Positions 26,179-35,509 of a stretch of DNA of 64,000 bases are shown one piece after another (within the stretch, counting starts at the first letter, position 1; each line of letters begins with the position of its first letter). The stretch is from assembly GCF_002902945.1 (NCBI RefSeq), contig NZ_CP026102.1:1426001-1490000 (forward strand), read 5' to 3'. A model generated the notes under the pieces. That model did not search any database, was not told the origin of the DNA, and saw nothing but the letters and a program-made list of their open reading frames with translations. This DNA is from Paraburkholderia caribensis (GTDB lineage Bacteria > Pseudomonadota > Gammaproteobacteria > Burkholderiales > Burkholderiaceae). A program made the position numbers and the translations under genes.

Positions 26179-28080
26179 ATGAAAGTTCCGCTCACCCCGC
26201 ACCGCCCATCGACCAACCGCGTGTATCCGCCGGGATCGCCGGGGCTGCACGGCCTCGCGTCGGTGATTACCTTCGTCGTCGTGGTCAGCGGCTTGTACTT
26301 TGCGCGCGAGGTGCTGATTCCGATCACGCTCGCCGTGCTGCTGAGTTTCCTGCTCGCGCCGCTCGTCAGCCTGTTGCGGCGTCTTCATTTCGGCCAGCTG
26401 CCTTCGATCTTCGTCGCGGTGCTCCTTGCCGTCATCACGCTGCTCGCCGTCAGCACGCTGATCGGCGCGCAGATCGCGCAGCTTGCGGGCTCGCTGCCGC
26501 AATATCAGGCGGCCATCGAGCGCAAAGTCGAGACCGTGCAGGAGAAAACGGTGGGACGCGCCGATGCGCTGCTGTCGCGCGCCGCGACTGCGCTGGCGCG
26601 CGTCGCGCCCGATCGCGCCGCAGTGCCCCACGAAGCGGGTCGCTCGCAGAAGCCGACCGTCGCGGCACCGCTGCCCGTCGAAGTGCACGAACCCATCCCC
26701 TCGCCACTGCAACTCGCGCAGCGGGTGTTCTCGCCCGTTGTCGGGCCGCTCGAAACGATGTTCATCGTGCTGGTCGTGACGATCTTCATCCTGCTGCAGC
26801 GCGAAGACCTGCGCGACCGGCTGATACGCCTGTTCGGCGCGCGCGACCTGCACCGCACGACCACCGCGATCAACGACGCGGCGAGCCGCCTGTCGCGCTA
26901 CTTCGTCGCGCAGCTCGGCGTGAACCTCGGCGCGGGCGCGACGATCGCGATCGGCCTCGCGATCATCGGCGTGCCGGGGGCGCTGCTGTTCGGCGTGCTG
27001 ACGGCACTGCTGCGCTTCGTACCGTATATCGGCACGTGGATCGCGGCACTGCTGGCCGTGATACTCGCGGCGGCGATCCAGCCGCAATGGACGATGGCCG
27101 TGTGGACGATCGTGCTGTTCGTGAGCATCGACGTCGTCGCGGGCCAGGTGGTCGAGCCGCTGCTGTATGGGCATAGCTCCGGCCTGTCGCCGCTCGCCGT
27201 GGTCGTCGCGGCGATTTTCTGGAGCTGGCTGTGGGGGCCGATCGGCCTCGTGCTGTCGACGCCGCTCACGCTGTGCCTCGTCACGCTGGGCCGTTACGCG
27301 GAGCGCCTGAAGTTCCTGACCGTGCTGCTCGGCGATCAGCCCGCGCTCACGCCTGCGCAGAACTTCTATCAACGGCTGCTCGCCGACGATCCACACGAAG
27401 CCATCGTGCAGGCCGACCGGTTCCTCAAGGAAATGTCGCTTACCCGCTATTACGACGACGTCGCGCGCGAAGGCTTGCGGCTCGCGCGCAACGACACGCT
27501 GCGCGGCGTATTCGCGCCCGAGCAACTGGCGCGCATGAACGAAACCTTGCTCGATATCATCGAGAATCTCGAGCAATTCGACGGCATGCCCGAAGAGAAG
27601 CCCGATCCGAATGCGCCCGATGCGCCGCCTGCCGTGCTGCCGGAAGACGCCGCGCAGTTGCGCCTCGTGTGCGTCGCGGGCCGCGGCGCCTTCGACGAAG
27701 TGACGACGGCGATCGCCGTGCAATTGCTGGCGCGCCGCGGCTTCGCGCCCGTCACGGCGAACTACGCGCAGTTCCGCCGTGGTCATACGGATACGCACGG
27801 TATCGACGGCGCGGCCATCGTCTGCGTGGTCACGCTCGACGCCCCCGAAGCACCGCCCTATCTGCGCAATCTGCTGCGGCGCATCCGCGAGCGCGCGCCC
27901 GGCGCGCAACTGATCGTCGGGATTGGCGGGCAATCGGAACGGGTGGACGAAGTCGGCGCATTGAGCGACACGCAAAACGCCAACGGCTTCAGCGATCTCG
28001 TCAATCAGTGCGTGCAGGCAGCAGCGAACGCGGTGTCCACGCCGCTCGTCGAAAAGGCGCCGCGCAGCGTCGGCGCCTGA
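26179..28080 (+). CDS. AI-2E family transporter with extra C-terminal domain
   Basis: 633 aa. The first about 385 residues are a PerM/AI-2E-type transporter with eight hydrophobic spans, including the FVPYIGTWIA and EPLLYGHSSGLSPL signatures. Residues about 400-620 form a soluble extension (LADDPHEAIVQADRFL...) with a final alpha/beta part, making the protein about 250 residues longer than typical members. Function of the family is debated: some members export autoinducer-2 or take part in sodium or lithium efflux. No clear ribosome site is seen, so the start is moderately sure. Confidence 0.87.
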   Translation: MKVPLTPHRPSTNRVYPPGSPGLHGLASVITFVVVVSGLYFAREVLIPITLAVLLSFLLAPLVSLLRRLHFGQLPSIFVAVLLAVITLLAVSTLIGAQIAQLAGSLPQYQAAIERKVETVQEKTVGRADALLSRAATALARVAPDRAAVPHEAGRSQKPTVAAPLPVEVHEPIPSPLQLAQRVFSPVVGPLETMFIVLVVTIFILLQREDLRDRLIRLFGARDLHRTTTAINDAASRLSRYFVAQLGVNLGAGATIAIGLAIIGVPGALLFGVLTALLRFVPYIGTWIAALLAVILAAAIQPQWTMAVWTIVLFVSIDVVAGQVVEPLLYGHSSGLSPLAVVVAAIFWSWLWGPIGLVLSTPLTLCLVTLGRYAERLKFLTVLLGDQPALTPAQNFYQRLLADDPHEAIVQADRFLKEMSLTRYYDDVAREGLRLARNDTLRGVFAPEQLARMNETLLDIIENLEQFDGMPEEKPDPNAPDAPPAVLPEDAAQLRLVCVAGRGAFDEVTTAIAVQLLARRGFAPVTANYAQFRRGHTDTHGIDGAAIVCVVTLDAPEAPPYLRNLLRRIRERAPGAQLIVGIGGQSERVDEVGALSDTQNANGFSDLVNQCVQAAANAVSTPLVEKAPRSVGA

Positions 28081-28100
28081 AATGCGCGCGAATGCGCGCG
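28081..28100 (+). repeat. Tandem AATGCGCGCG x2
   Basis: Two perfect head-to-tail copies of the 10-mer AATGCGCGCG directly after the AI-2E gene stop. Possibly a simple sequence slippage site; no function evident. Confidence 0.6.
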
Positions 28101-28220
28101 CTGTTGCGTTGCACGCGAATACACCATGCACTTCATACGTTCGACGGACCTGCGCAACTGACGCGTCGTTTGTCCGCACCTTCGTGCGGCAAAGCACTCA
28201 CGCGGTGATAAGCTGAATGA

Positions 28221-28258
28221 AAGCGCGCGTCATGCGGCCCGCAAGCTGACGCGCGCTT
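28221..28258 (+). terminator. Possible terminator before hydrolase-LuxR gene
   Basis: An 11-bp perfect stem, AAGCGCGCGTC (28221-28231) and GACGCGCGCTT (28248-28258), has a 16-base loop and is followed by CTTTCA, a weak T-rich tail. It sits between the AI-2E gene and the start at 28282, so it could end the former or structure the leader of the latter. Confidence 0.45.
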
Positions 28259-28281
28259 CTTTCATCGCCGCCGGGAGGCTC

Positions 28282-29367
28282 ATGTCCGCGACCGCCCCGA
28301 AGTGCAGGCAGCAAATCCGGCTGTGCACGGCGCACGACGGCGCGCGCATCGCCTACGCGACCTGCGGCAGCGGGCCGCCCATCGTCAAGGCAGCAAACTG
28401 GCTGAGCCATCTGGAGTTCGATCTCGCGAGCCCGGTATGGAGTCACATGATCGCCGAGATGTGCCGCGACCATACGCTGATCCGCTACGATCAGCGCGGC
28501 TGCGGCCTGTCCGATCACGACGTCGCCGATATTTCATTCGACGCCTGGAAGCAGGATCTGATCGCCGTCATCGATGCGAGCGGTGTCGACCGCTTTGCGC
28601 TGCTTGGGATTTCGCAGGGGGCGTCGATTGCCGTCAGCTATGCCGTCGCGTTTCCGGAGCGCGTCTCGCATCTGATCCTGCACGGCGGCTACGCGCGCGG
28701 CCGGCTGGTCCGCTCGCGCACCGAGCAGGCGCGCGATGAAGCCGAAACGCTCGCGAAGCTCGCCGAGATCGGCTGGGGCCAGCACAACCCCGCCTTCCGC
28801 CAGTTCTTCACGACGCAGTTCATTCCGGGCGGCACGCCCGAACAGCACCGCTGGTTCAACGAGCTGGAACGCATTTCGACCACGCCTCGGAACGCAGCGC
28901 GCATCATGCGTGTCTTCAACTGCATCGACGTGGTCGATCTGCTGCCGCATGTGCAATGTCCGACGCTCGTCCTGCACGCCGTGCGCGACGCACGCGTGCC
29001 GTTCGAGGAAAGCCGCCTGCTGGCGAGCCTGATTCCCAATGCGCGCTTCGTGCCGCTCGAAAGCGAGAATCATCTGACGCTCGAATGCGAGGACGCATGG
29101 CAGCGCTGGCGCGACGAAGTACGCGCCTTCCTGCCGCCCGCGAGCCACGCCAACCCCGTGTTCTCTTCGCTCACGCGGCGCGAGCGCGAGATCGTCGAAC
29201 TGATCGCGGGCGGCCGCGACAACGCGCAGATCGCCGCGCGGCTCGGTCTATCGGAGAAGACCGTGCGCAATCACATCACGAGCATCTTCGCGAAGCTCGA
29301 AGTGGAAAGCCGCGCGCAGGCCATCGTGATGGCGCGCAAGGCGGGCTTCGACGCGCCCGCCGCCTGA
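28282..29367 (+). CDS. Alpha/beta hydrolase fused to LuxR HTH
   Basis: 361 aa. Residues about 10-285 are an alpha/beta hydrolase with nucleophile S111 (GISQGAS), acid D236 (RDARVP) and H264 (SENHL), so the triad is intact. Residues about 295-352 are a LuxR/GerE DNA-binding domain (LTRREREIVELIAGGRDNAQIAARLGLSEKTVRNH). The GGGAGG ribosome site is just upstream. The hydrolase may act as a ligand or substrate sensor that controls DNA binding. The putative diiron gene starts 264 bp downstream and could be a target. The architecture is known from other proteobacteria, but specific roles are poorly described. Confidence 0.88.
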   Translation: MSATAPKCRQQIRLCTAHDGARIAYATCGSGPPIVKAANWLSHLEFDLASPVWSHMIAEMCRDHTLIRYDQRGCGLSDHDVADISFDAWKQDLIAVIDASGVDRFALLGISQGASIAVSYAVAFPERVSHLILHGGYARGRLVRSRTEQARDEAETLAKLAEIGWGQHNPAFRQFFTTQFIPGGTPEQHRWFNELERISTTPRNAARIMRVFNCIDVVDLLPHVQCPTLVLHAVRDARVPFEESRLLASLIPNARFVPLESENHLTLECEDAWQRWRDEVRAFLPPASHANPVFSSLTRREREIVELIAGGRDNAQIAARLGLSEKTVRNHITSIFAKLEVESRAQAIVMARKAGFDAPAA

Positions 29368-29400
29368 TTGTTTGCTCGACGCGTTGCATCACGGGGCGCC

Positions 29401-29440
29401 TGTCCCGGCTTGTCCCGGCTTGTCCCGGATTTCCCGGCTT
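29401..29440 (+). repeat. Imperfect tandem TGTCCCGGCT
   Basis: Two perfect copies (29401-29410, 29411-29420), a third with one change (TGTCCCGGAT, 29421-29430) and a partial fourth (TTCCCGGCTT). It lies in the gap between the hydrolase-LuxR gene and the diiron gene. Confidence 0.7.
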
Positions 29441-29631
29441 TGTTGCAGTGCTCACCGCGAGCACCGGGACTCGCGTCTCATTTCCGATCCGATGCCGATC
29501 CGCACAATGCGTATCAGCGTTTCGCTACGGCATGCAACACACCACGGCGCAGCGCTTTGAGTCGGCGCCGTCTCTCTTCGTTCTTCTTTCGGCGCCACCC
29601 CACTGCAATCCCGCCGAACTGGAGTTCTCAG

Positions 29632-30600
29632 ATGCAAGCTGTAGAGTATCAACTGCCTTCCCATCGCTACGCCAAATGCGTCGAAGTGTCCAAGCGAATC
29701 CGCTGGGATATCGACAACGACGTGATCCGCGGGCGTACGTTCGATATCAATCAGAAGTTTCTGCCCGATGGGCTGTCACAGGTGTATCGCCTGCCGTTTC
29801 TGAACGACGCCGAGCGCCGCTTCTATTCGCAGGTTCAAGGCCGCACGTACGCGAACATGTTCAAGCTCGTCGAACGCTTCATCGGCGCGAAGATGCTCGA
29901 ACTCGGACGCGACCATGCACTCGGCGACCAGATCGCACTCGAAGCCGTCGTGCGTCTGACCGACGAAGAACTGAAGCACCAGGAGCTGTTCCGCCGCATC
30001 GAGTTGCTCGCGGGCGCGGACATGCCGGCAGGCTATCGCTTCCTGCCCGACCCCGACGACATCGCCATGTTCGTGCTGGGCAAATCGACGTGGGGGATTC
30101 TCGCGCTGACGTGTTTCATCGAGATCTTCTCGCAGGTGCATTATCGTCAGAGCATCGAAGCGGACGACACGCTCTCGCCGCTATTTAAAGACGTGTTTAT
30201 GTACCACTGGAAGGAAGAATCGCAGCACGCGATCATCGACGAACTCGAATGGATGCGCGAGGACGCGAAGCTCGACAAGCCCGCGCGCGATGCTGCCGTC
30301 GACGATCTGATCGCGCTGGTGGCGGGCGTCGACGGCGTGGTGCAGATGCAGGCGAAGGAAGATGCCGCGTACTTCTGCCAGCATATGGAGCGTACGCTGC
30401 AGCACGCCGAGGTCGCGGAGGTGCAGGCGGCGATGCTCGACGCGTATCGCTGGCAGTACATTGTTTCCGGTGTCGAAGAGCCGCGCTTTCGCTCGCTGCT
30501 TACGAGTGTGATCGACGAGGAGCAAGGTCAGCGCATTTTCGCGGCGCTGGCGCCGATCATGAAACCGACGCTTGATCGACCGACGTTGCCGCTTGTCTGA
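29632..30600 (+). CDS. Putative non-heme diiron protein, ferritin-like
   Basis: 322 aa, helical. Its spacing of acidic and His residues fits a four-helix diiron site: E81, E113-x-x-H116 (EELKHQE), E164 (CFIEIFSQVH) and E196-x-x-H199 (EESQHAIIDE). AurF-type N-oxygenases and ribonucleotide reductase R2-like proteins use this pattern, but no closer family was recognised. The start follows GGAG by about 8 bases. A strong terminator follows, so it is a single-gene unit. It would be expected to activate oxygen on a small organic substrate or to store metal; both are inference. Confidence 0.6.
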   Translation: MQAVEYQLPSHRYAKCVEVSKRIRWDIDNDVIRGRTFDINQKFLPDGLSQVYRLPFLNDAERRFYSQVQGRTYANMFKLVERFIGAKMLELGRDHALGDQIALEAVVRLTDEELKHQELFRRIELLAGADMPAGYRFLPDPDDIAMFVLGKSTWGILALTCFIEIFSQVHYRQSIEADDTLSPLFKDVFMYHWKEESQHAIIDELEWMREDAKLDKPARDAAVDDLIALVAGVDGVVQMQAKEDAAYFCQHMERTLQHAEVAEVQAAMLDAYRWQYIVSGVEEPRFRSLLTSVIDEEQGQRIFAALAPIMKPTLDRPTLPLV

Positions 30601-30633
30601 GCGGGCATCGGTTGCACTACGCGTGACACGCAA

Positions 30634-30665
30634 ACGGCGGGCGCCTCAGGGCGCCCGCCGTTTTT
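30634..30665 (+). terminator. Strong intrinsic terminator after diiron gene
   Basis: A perfect 12-bp GC-rich stem, ACGGCGGGCGCC (30634-30645) and GGCGCCCGCCGT (30650-30661), has loop TCAG and five T (30661-30665). It lies 33 bp after the stop. Confidence 0.92.
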
Positions 30666-30763
30666 CATGTGTTGTCGCCGCGAGCGCCAGACGGATTTTC
30701 CCACCCTCGCCGATATGCGACACTACGCACGCAAACCTAGGGCACCGCTAGCGCAGAGGACGT

Positions 30764-31399
30764 ATGAAGGTTCCATACCGATACCTGTCCGCAATGGTCG
30801 TCAATCTCGCGCTGCCGTGGCTCGCGTACCGGCTGGCGCTGCCGCATTGGGGCACGACGGGTGCGCTCGCCGCATCGGCTGCGCCGTTGATTGCGTGGAT
30901 CGCATGGGACCTGTACCACTCGCGGCATTTCGATGCATTGAGCGCCATCGTGCTAGCCGGCATCCTGCCGCTGCTGGCATGGGCGCTGATCGACCGCGGC
31001 GAGCACCGGCGCGCGCTCGAAGACCCGATGGTCGCGGCCGTCATCGGCGTCACGTTTCTGCTGTCGCTGCTGCTGCGCAAGCCGTTGGTTTACTATCTCG
31101 CGCGTTCGACGGCGTCGCGTGAATCGCGCGAAGGTGTCGAAGCGTTCGAGCGCCACTATCGCGAGCGTCCCGCGCTCGTCGCACAGATCCGCCGGATGAC
31201 GCTGGTATGGGGCATCGGTCTGACGGCCGAGAACGCCGCGCGTTACTGGGTCGTGACGAACCTGAGCGACGCCCAGCTGGCGTTGCAAATTTCAACGGCG
31301 CTGCGCTGGAGCGTCTATGGCTCGCTCACGCTATGGACCCTCTGGACGCGACGCCGCCTCAAACGCATTGACGCTGAGAGAAAAATGGAGTCCGCATGA
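30764..31399 (+). CDS. VC0807-type membrane protein
   Basis: 211 aa with about five hydrophobic spans and an N-terminal VVNLALPWLAYRLALPHWGTTGALAASAAPL stretch typical of the VC0807 family of uncharacterised inner-membrane proteins (related in style to septation-type IspZ proteins). The basic C terminus (RRRLKRIDAERK) would face the cytoplasm. It overlaps the following amidohydrolase by ATGA, so the two are co-translated. The role of the pair is unknown; uptake or release of the hydrolase's substrate is one guess. Confidence 0.75.
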   Translation: MKVPYRYLSAMVVNLALPWLAYRLALPHWGTTGALAASAAPLIAWIAWDLYHSRHFDALSAIVLAGILPLLAWALIDRGEHRRALEDPMVAAVIGVTFLLSLLLRKPLVYYLARSTASRESREGVEAFERHYRERPALVAQIRRMTLVWGIGLTAENAARYWVVTNLSDAQLALQISTALRWSVYGSLTLWTLWTRRRLKRIDAERKMESA

Positions 31400-32592
31400 C
31401 AGAGCCGCTGTTGATCGTCGATGCACGCTTGCCCGATGGCACGCGCGTCGACGTGTCGATCGTCAATGGCCGCATCGATGCGATCGGCCCTGATTTACAG
31501 GTCGAAAACGATGTCGCGCGCGAACATGGCCATGGCGCGCTGTTGTTGCCCGGCTTCGTCGAAGGCCACACGCATCTCGACAAGACGATGTGGGGCATGC
31601 GCTGGTATCGCAACGAAGTGGGTCCGAAGCTCACCGATCGCATCGAAAACGAGCGCCGCTTTCGCGCGCAAAGCGGACACGACGCGGCCGCTGCATCGCT
31701 CGCATTGGCCCGTGCCTTCCTGCAGGCGGGCACGACCCGCCTGCGCACCCACGTCGATATCGATACCGACGCCGGCCTGAAGCACCTCGAAGGCGTCCTG
31801 AAGACGCGCGACGCACTGCGCGACGTGCTCGACATGCAGACGGTTGCATTTCCGCAATCGGGCATGCTCGAACGTCAGGGCACCGTCACATTGCTCGACA
31901 AGGCGCTGCGCGGCGGCGCCGACGTGCTCGGCGCGCTGGACCCGGCCCTGATCGACGGCGACCCCGTCGCGTCGCTGAACGCGACTTTCGATCTCGCCAC
32001 ACGTCATCAGAAGCCCATCGACATCCATCTGCACGAACCCGCCGAAATCGGCGCCTTCACGCTAAAGCTGCTGCTTGATCGCGTCGAGGCGCTCGGCATG
32101 CAGGGCCGCGTCGTGATCAGCCACGCGTTCTGCCTCGGCGCACTCGCGCCGCGCGAGCGCGATCCGCTGCTCGAGCGGCTCGCCTTGCTGGACGTCGCGC
32201 TGCTCACGACGGCGCCCGCTTCCGTGCCCGTGCCGCCGCTCGCCGCCTGCATCGAGAAAGGCGTCACGCTCTTCGGCGGCAACGACGGCATCCGCGACAC
32301 GTGGAACCCGTTCGGCTCGCCCGACATGCTGGAGCGCGCAATGCTGATCGGCATGCGCTACGACTTGCGCCGCGACGATGCGCTCACCATCGCGTTCGAT
32401 TGCGTGAGCCACACTGCTGCGCGCGGCTGCGGGTTCGCCGACTACGGGCTGCACGCGGGCGCGCGCGCGGACCTCGTGCTCGTCGATGCAGAAACGCTCG
32501 CGCATGCCGTTGCGGCACGTCCCGTGCGCAAGCTGGTCGTGGCGAATGGGCGGATCGTTGCGCGCGACGGCGTGCTGGCCGAAGGCGTGTGA
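31396..32592 (+). CDS. Cytosine deaminase-like amidohydrolase
   Basis: 398 aa, metal-dependent amidohydrolase. The N-terminal HTHLDKTMW (H58, H60) gives the first metal ligands; IDIHLHE and VVISHAF supply later histidines and NDGIRDTW the catalytic aspartate. This order matches CodA/AtzC-type cyclic amidine deaminases and N-isopropylammelide hydrolases. It is co-translated with the VC0807-type membrane gene. Cytosine, a pyrimidine derivative or a triazine-like ring are candidate substrates; sequence alone does not decide. Confidence 0.85.
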   Translation: MTEPLLIVDARLPDGTRVDVSIVNGRIDAIGPDLQVENDVAREHGHGALLLPGFVEGHTHLDKTMWGMRWYRNEVGPKLTDRIENERRFRAQSGHDAAAASLALARAFLQAGTTRLRTHVDIDTDAGLKHLEGVLKTRDALRDVLDMQTVAFPQSGMLERQGTVTLLDKALRGGADVLGALDPALIDGDPVASLNATFDLATRHQKPIDIHLHEPAEIGAFTLKLLLDRVEALGMQGRVVISHAFCLGALAPRERDPLLERLALLDVALLTTAPASVPVPPLAACIEKGVTLFGGNDGIRDTWNPFGSPDMLERAMLIGMRYDLRRDDALTIAFDCVSHTAARGCGFADYGLHAGARADLVLVDAETLAHAVAARPVRKLVVANGRIVARDGVLAEGV

Positions 32593-32614
32593 ACGCCCTT
32601 CCTGATAAACAGAC

Positions 32615-32650
32615 AAACAAAAAGCCCCGGCATCTGAATCATGCCGGGGC
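32615..32650 (-). terminator. Bidirectional-type terminator between convergent genes
   Basis: A perfect 10-bp stem, GCCCCGGCAT (32624-32633) and ATGCCGGGGC (32641-32650), has an A-rich plus-strand flank (32615-32623). Read on the minus strand this gives a hairpin with a U-rich tail, so it best ends the phospholipase transcript; it may also slow the converging amidohydrolase transcript. Confidence 0.85.
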
Positions 32651-32688
32651 CAGGTTTGCGCTGTTCTATACGTTACCGCTCACGCCGC

Positions 32689-34842
32689 TTACGACGCCAC
32701 CATGACGGGCACGACAGCCGCCGGATCGCTGATGCTCGTCTTGCCCGTTTCGACGTGACCCGCAAGGCGGCGCTGGAACGACGCGTCATCGTTGTCGCTC
32801 ACCGTCAGGTCGTACCAGTGATGGCTCGCAGACAGCACCCAGACCTCTTCGATCGACCCGTTGGGCGGCACGATCACCGGACGCGGATGCGCGCCATACG
32901 CGTTATCGACCACCGACAACCGCGCGATGCTGTCGCCGTGATTCGTGAACTTCAGATACACATTGCCGTTGCCCACGTCGTAATGCGTCTTCACTTCCGG
33001 CAACGCTGGCTTGCGCTTATGGCCGAATCCGCCCTGCGCACTGGCCTGGTTCGACTGCGGCTGCGCGTTGCCTGCAAAGCGGCGCACGAACCCGTTCGGA
33101 CCGTACACGGTGAACGCATACACGCCGTTCGTCGACGACAGGTTGAACACGTCCTTCAGCGTCTTGCCCGCTTCCACCGTATAGCGCCACGGACCATCCG
33201 TGCGGTTGGTCGAATACACATAGAAGTGCGCACCCTGGTCGCCCGTATTGCCGATTTCGATCGTCAGCGAGTTGGCCTTCTCGTCGACCTTGCCGTTCAC
33301 GTGCAACTCGTACGGCAAGGCACGCGCGAAGCGAATGCCCGGTTCCTGCGGATCGATTGCACCCGGCACGGCAGGCACGGTCGGCGCGGGCTGCGTCGCG
33401 CACTGGTTGTCGGCCATGCTCTTGTAGTTGCTCGTATCCGGCAGCGGCGGCATTTTCGCGTCCGGCGTGCGGAAATCGAATGCCGTCGTGAGGTCGCCGC
33501 ACACCGCGCGGCGCCATGCCGTGATGTTCGGCTCATGCACGCCGAAGCGCGTTTCGATGAAGCGGATCACCGACGTGTGATCGAACACCTGCGAGCACAC
33601 GAAGCCGCCCTTCGTCCACGGCGAGACAATCGTCATCGGCACGCGCGGCCCAAGACCGTACGGCAGGTTGTCGGCCGTATAGCTGCCGCCGCGGCCAGGA
33701 TTGACAACGTCGTGAATCTCGCCGTCCGCCGTCACCGTCGAAAGCCCTTGCGCGCGCGACGTCGCCACTTGCGGCGGCACGACGTGATCGAAGAAGCCGT
33801 CGTTCTCGTCATACATGATGAAGAGCACGGTCTTGCTCCACACCTCGGGGTTCGACGTCAGCGCGTCGAGAATCTGCGACGTGTACTCCGCGCCGTACGC
33901 GGGCGTGTACTTCGGGTGCTCGGAATACGCGGCGGGCGGGCACAGCCACGACACTTGCGGCAGGCGGTTGGCCTGCACGTCGGCCTTCAGGTCGTCGATC
34001 GTGCGTACCGTCTGCGCGCGCTGGAACAGCGACGAGCCCGGCTGCGCGTTGATGAAGTTCTCGAAGTTCTGCAGGATGTTCGTGCCGTAGTTGCCGTTCA
34101 GCGGGTCCGAGCCGTCCGTGCCCTGCTGATAGATCTGCCACGAGATGCCGGCCGCTTCCAGACGCTCCGGATAGGTCGTCCACGACAGCAGTTGATACTT
34201 CGGCGGCACGTCGCCATCCACGAAATCGTTGTTGTCGAGCAGCGGGCCGCCCTTCGTGCCCGTCGGGTCGACTGTGCCCGTCATCAGGTACGAGCGGTTC
34301 GGGTGCGTCGGTCCCGGCAGCGAGCAGAAGTACGCGTCGCAGATCGTGAACGCATCGGCCAGCGCATAGTGGAACGGAATGTCCGAGCGCAGGTGATAGC
34401 CCATCGTCATGTCCGTCTTGTTGGCGGGCCACTGGTCGTAGCGGCCGCCGTCGATCGCGCCGTGCGTCTTGTACCACGAGTGATCCAGATCGCCGACGCA
34501 TTGCGCGCTGGTGGTCTGCGTGTTCAGGTGGAACGGCAGCACGGGCCGGGTCGGATCGGCCTTCGACGGCTGATACCAGACGGGTTTGCCGTTGGGCAGC
34601 GGAATCGGAAAGCGGTCGTTGTAGCCACGCACACCACGCATGTGCCCGAAATAATGATCGAACGAACGGTTCTCCTGCATGAACACGACAATGTGCTCGA
34701 CGTCACGGATCGAGCCGGTGCGCGAATTGGCCGGGACGGCAAGCGCGTTGCGGATCGATTCCGGCAGCATCGTCACGGCGGCAGCGGCGCCCGCGGACGT
34801 TGCGGCGGTCTTTAGAAAACGGCGACGGCTATTGGATGTCAT
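32689..34842 (-). CDS. Phosphocholine-specific phospholipase C, Tat-exported
   Basis: 717 aa. The ATG at 34842 begins MTSNSRRRFLK, a twin-arginine signal (SRRRFLK, residues 5-11) followed by a hydrophobic AAATSAGAAAAV region. The phosphoesterase domain starts with IVVFMQENRSFDHYFGHMRGVRGYND, the hallmark of PLC/acid phosphatase-type enzymes, and continues through MYDENDGFFDHVVPP with metal ligands. Two C-terminal beta-sandwich repeats (from about 490) match the family. Length agrees with Burkholderia PlcN-like enzymes. It would hydrolyse phosphatidylcholine or sphingomyelin outside the inner membrane. A lipoprotein gene precedes it on the same strand. Confidence 0.93.
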   Translation of the reverse strand: MTSNSRRRFLKTAATSAGAAAAVTMLPESIRNALAVPANSRTGSIRDVEHIVVFMQENRSFDHYFGHMRGVRGYNDRFPIPLPNGKPVWYQPSKADPTRPVLPFHLNTQTTSAQCVGDLDHSWYKTHGAIDGGRYDQWPANKTDMTMGYHLRSDIPFHYALADAFTICDAYFCSLPGPTHPNRSYLMTGTVDPTGTKGGPLLDNNDFVDGDVPPKYQLLSWTTYPERLEAAGISWQIYQQGTDGSDPLNGNYGTNILQNFENFINAQPGSSLFQRAQTVRTIDDLKADVQANRLPQVSWLCPPAAYSEHPKYTPAYGAEYTSQILDALTSNPEVWSKTVLFIMYDENDGFFDHVVPPQVATSRAQGLSTVTADGEIHDVVNPGRGGSYTADNLPYGLGPRVPMTIVSPWTKGGFVCSQVFDHTSVIRFIETRFGVHEPNITAWRRAVCGDLTTAFDFRTPDAKMPPLPDTSNYKSMADNQCATQPAPTVPAVPGAIDPQEPGIRFARALPYELHVNGKVDEKANSLTIEIGNTGDQGAHFYVYSTNRTDGPWRYTVEAGKTLKDVFNLSSTNGVYAFTVYGPNGFVRRFAGNAQPQSNQASAQGGFGHKRKPALPEVKTHYDVGNGNVYLKFTNHGDSIARLSVVDNAYGAHPRPVIVPPNGSIEEVWVLSASHHWYDLTVSDNDDASFQRRLAGHVETGKTSISDPAAVVPVMVAS

Positions 34843-34948
34843 GATGTTATTGCCTTCTTCTCGGGGGATAGGAATTAACAAGGGAATAACCACGCGTATT
34901 CACGCGCGTTTCTTTTTCTCTTTGATTCTGTATTGCGTGAACGTCGAT

Positions 34949-35311
34949 TCAATGGCTCTCTTCGCCCGGCGCGTAGCGCAGAACAGGCGCGACCTGCTGG
35001 TTGTCGGCGGCGAGGCTTGCCTGCGCGCTGAGAATGGCGGCGCTGTCCTGCGCGTCGCTTCGCGTGTTGCCGCTGGCGTTCATGCCGCTCGCTTGCGGCG
35101 TATTGAACGCGTTGGCGGGATTGCCCGTCGTGGAAGACGGCGGCGTTAATGCAGGCAGCGACGCGGAAGGCGCAGCGGGACTGGCTTGCGATGCCGTGGG
35201 CGTCGCGTTGCTGACCGTGGCGGCGTCGTCTGCCCCGCACGCCGCGAGCGCGAACGATGCAAGCGCAACGATTGCGCTCACGCGCAAGGAAGAGAGATGA
35301 AGTCCGTTCAT
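34949..35311 (-). CDS. Small secreted lipoprotein (120 aa)
   Basis: The start at 35311 (MNGLHLSSLR) gives a classical lipoprotein signal: hydrophobic stretch, then the lipobox FALAAC, with the lipid-bearing Cys at about position 25. The mature protein is low-complexity and rich in Ala, Ser, Pro and Thr with several Asn (STTGNPANAFNTPQASGMN). An in-frame ATG at 35356 would lengthen the n-region and is less likely. It lies 106 bp upstream of the phospholipase gene on the same strand and may be co-transcribed. No family recognised. Confidence 0.68.
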   Translation of the reverse strand: MNGLHLSSLRVSAIVALASFALAACGADDAATVSNATPTASQASPAAPSASLPALTPPSSTTGNPANAFNTPQASGMNASGNTRSDAQDSAAILSAQASLAADNQQVAPVLRYAPGEESH

Positions 35312-35509
35312 TCGAGCGTCCAGGTTCCAGCGGAATCGACGGATGACGGCTTGCATGGGAGGGCGGGCCGTCGCTGGAAACGCAGTCTGAAGTCGAATGA
35401 AGAAGTTATTGTGAAACGTTTGACAAGGGAACGAAATACCTTGAAATATTATTTATCGGAAAGCTATCAGAAAGCGAAAAGAAACACGAAAGTCATCGTG
35501 TGAAGTGCT

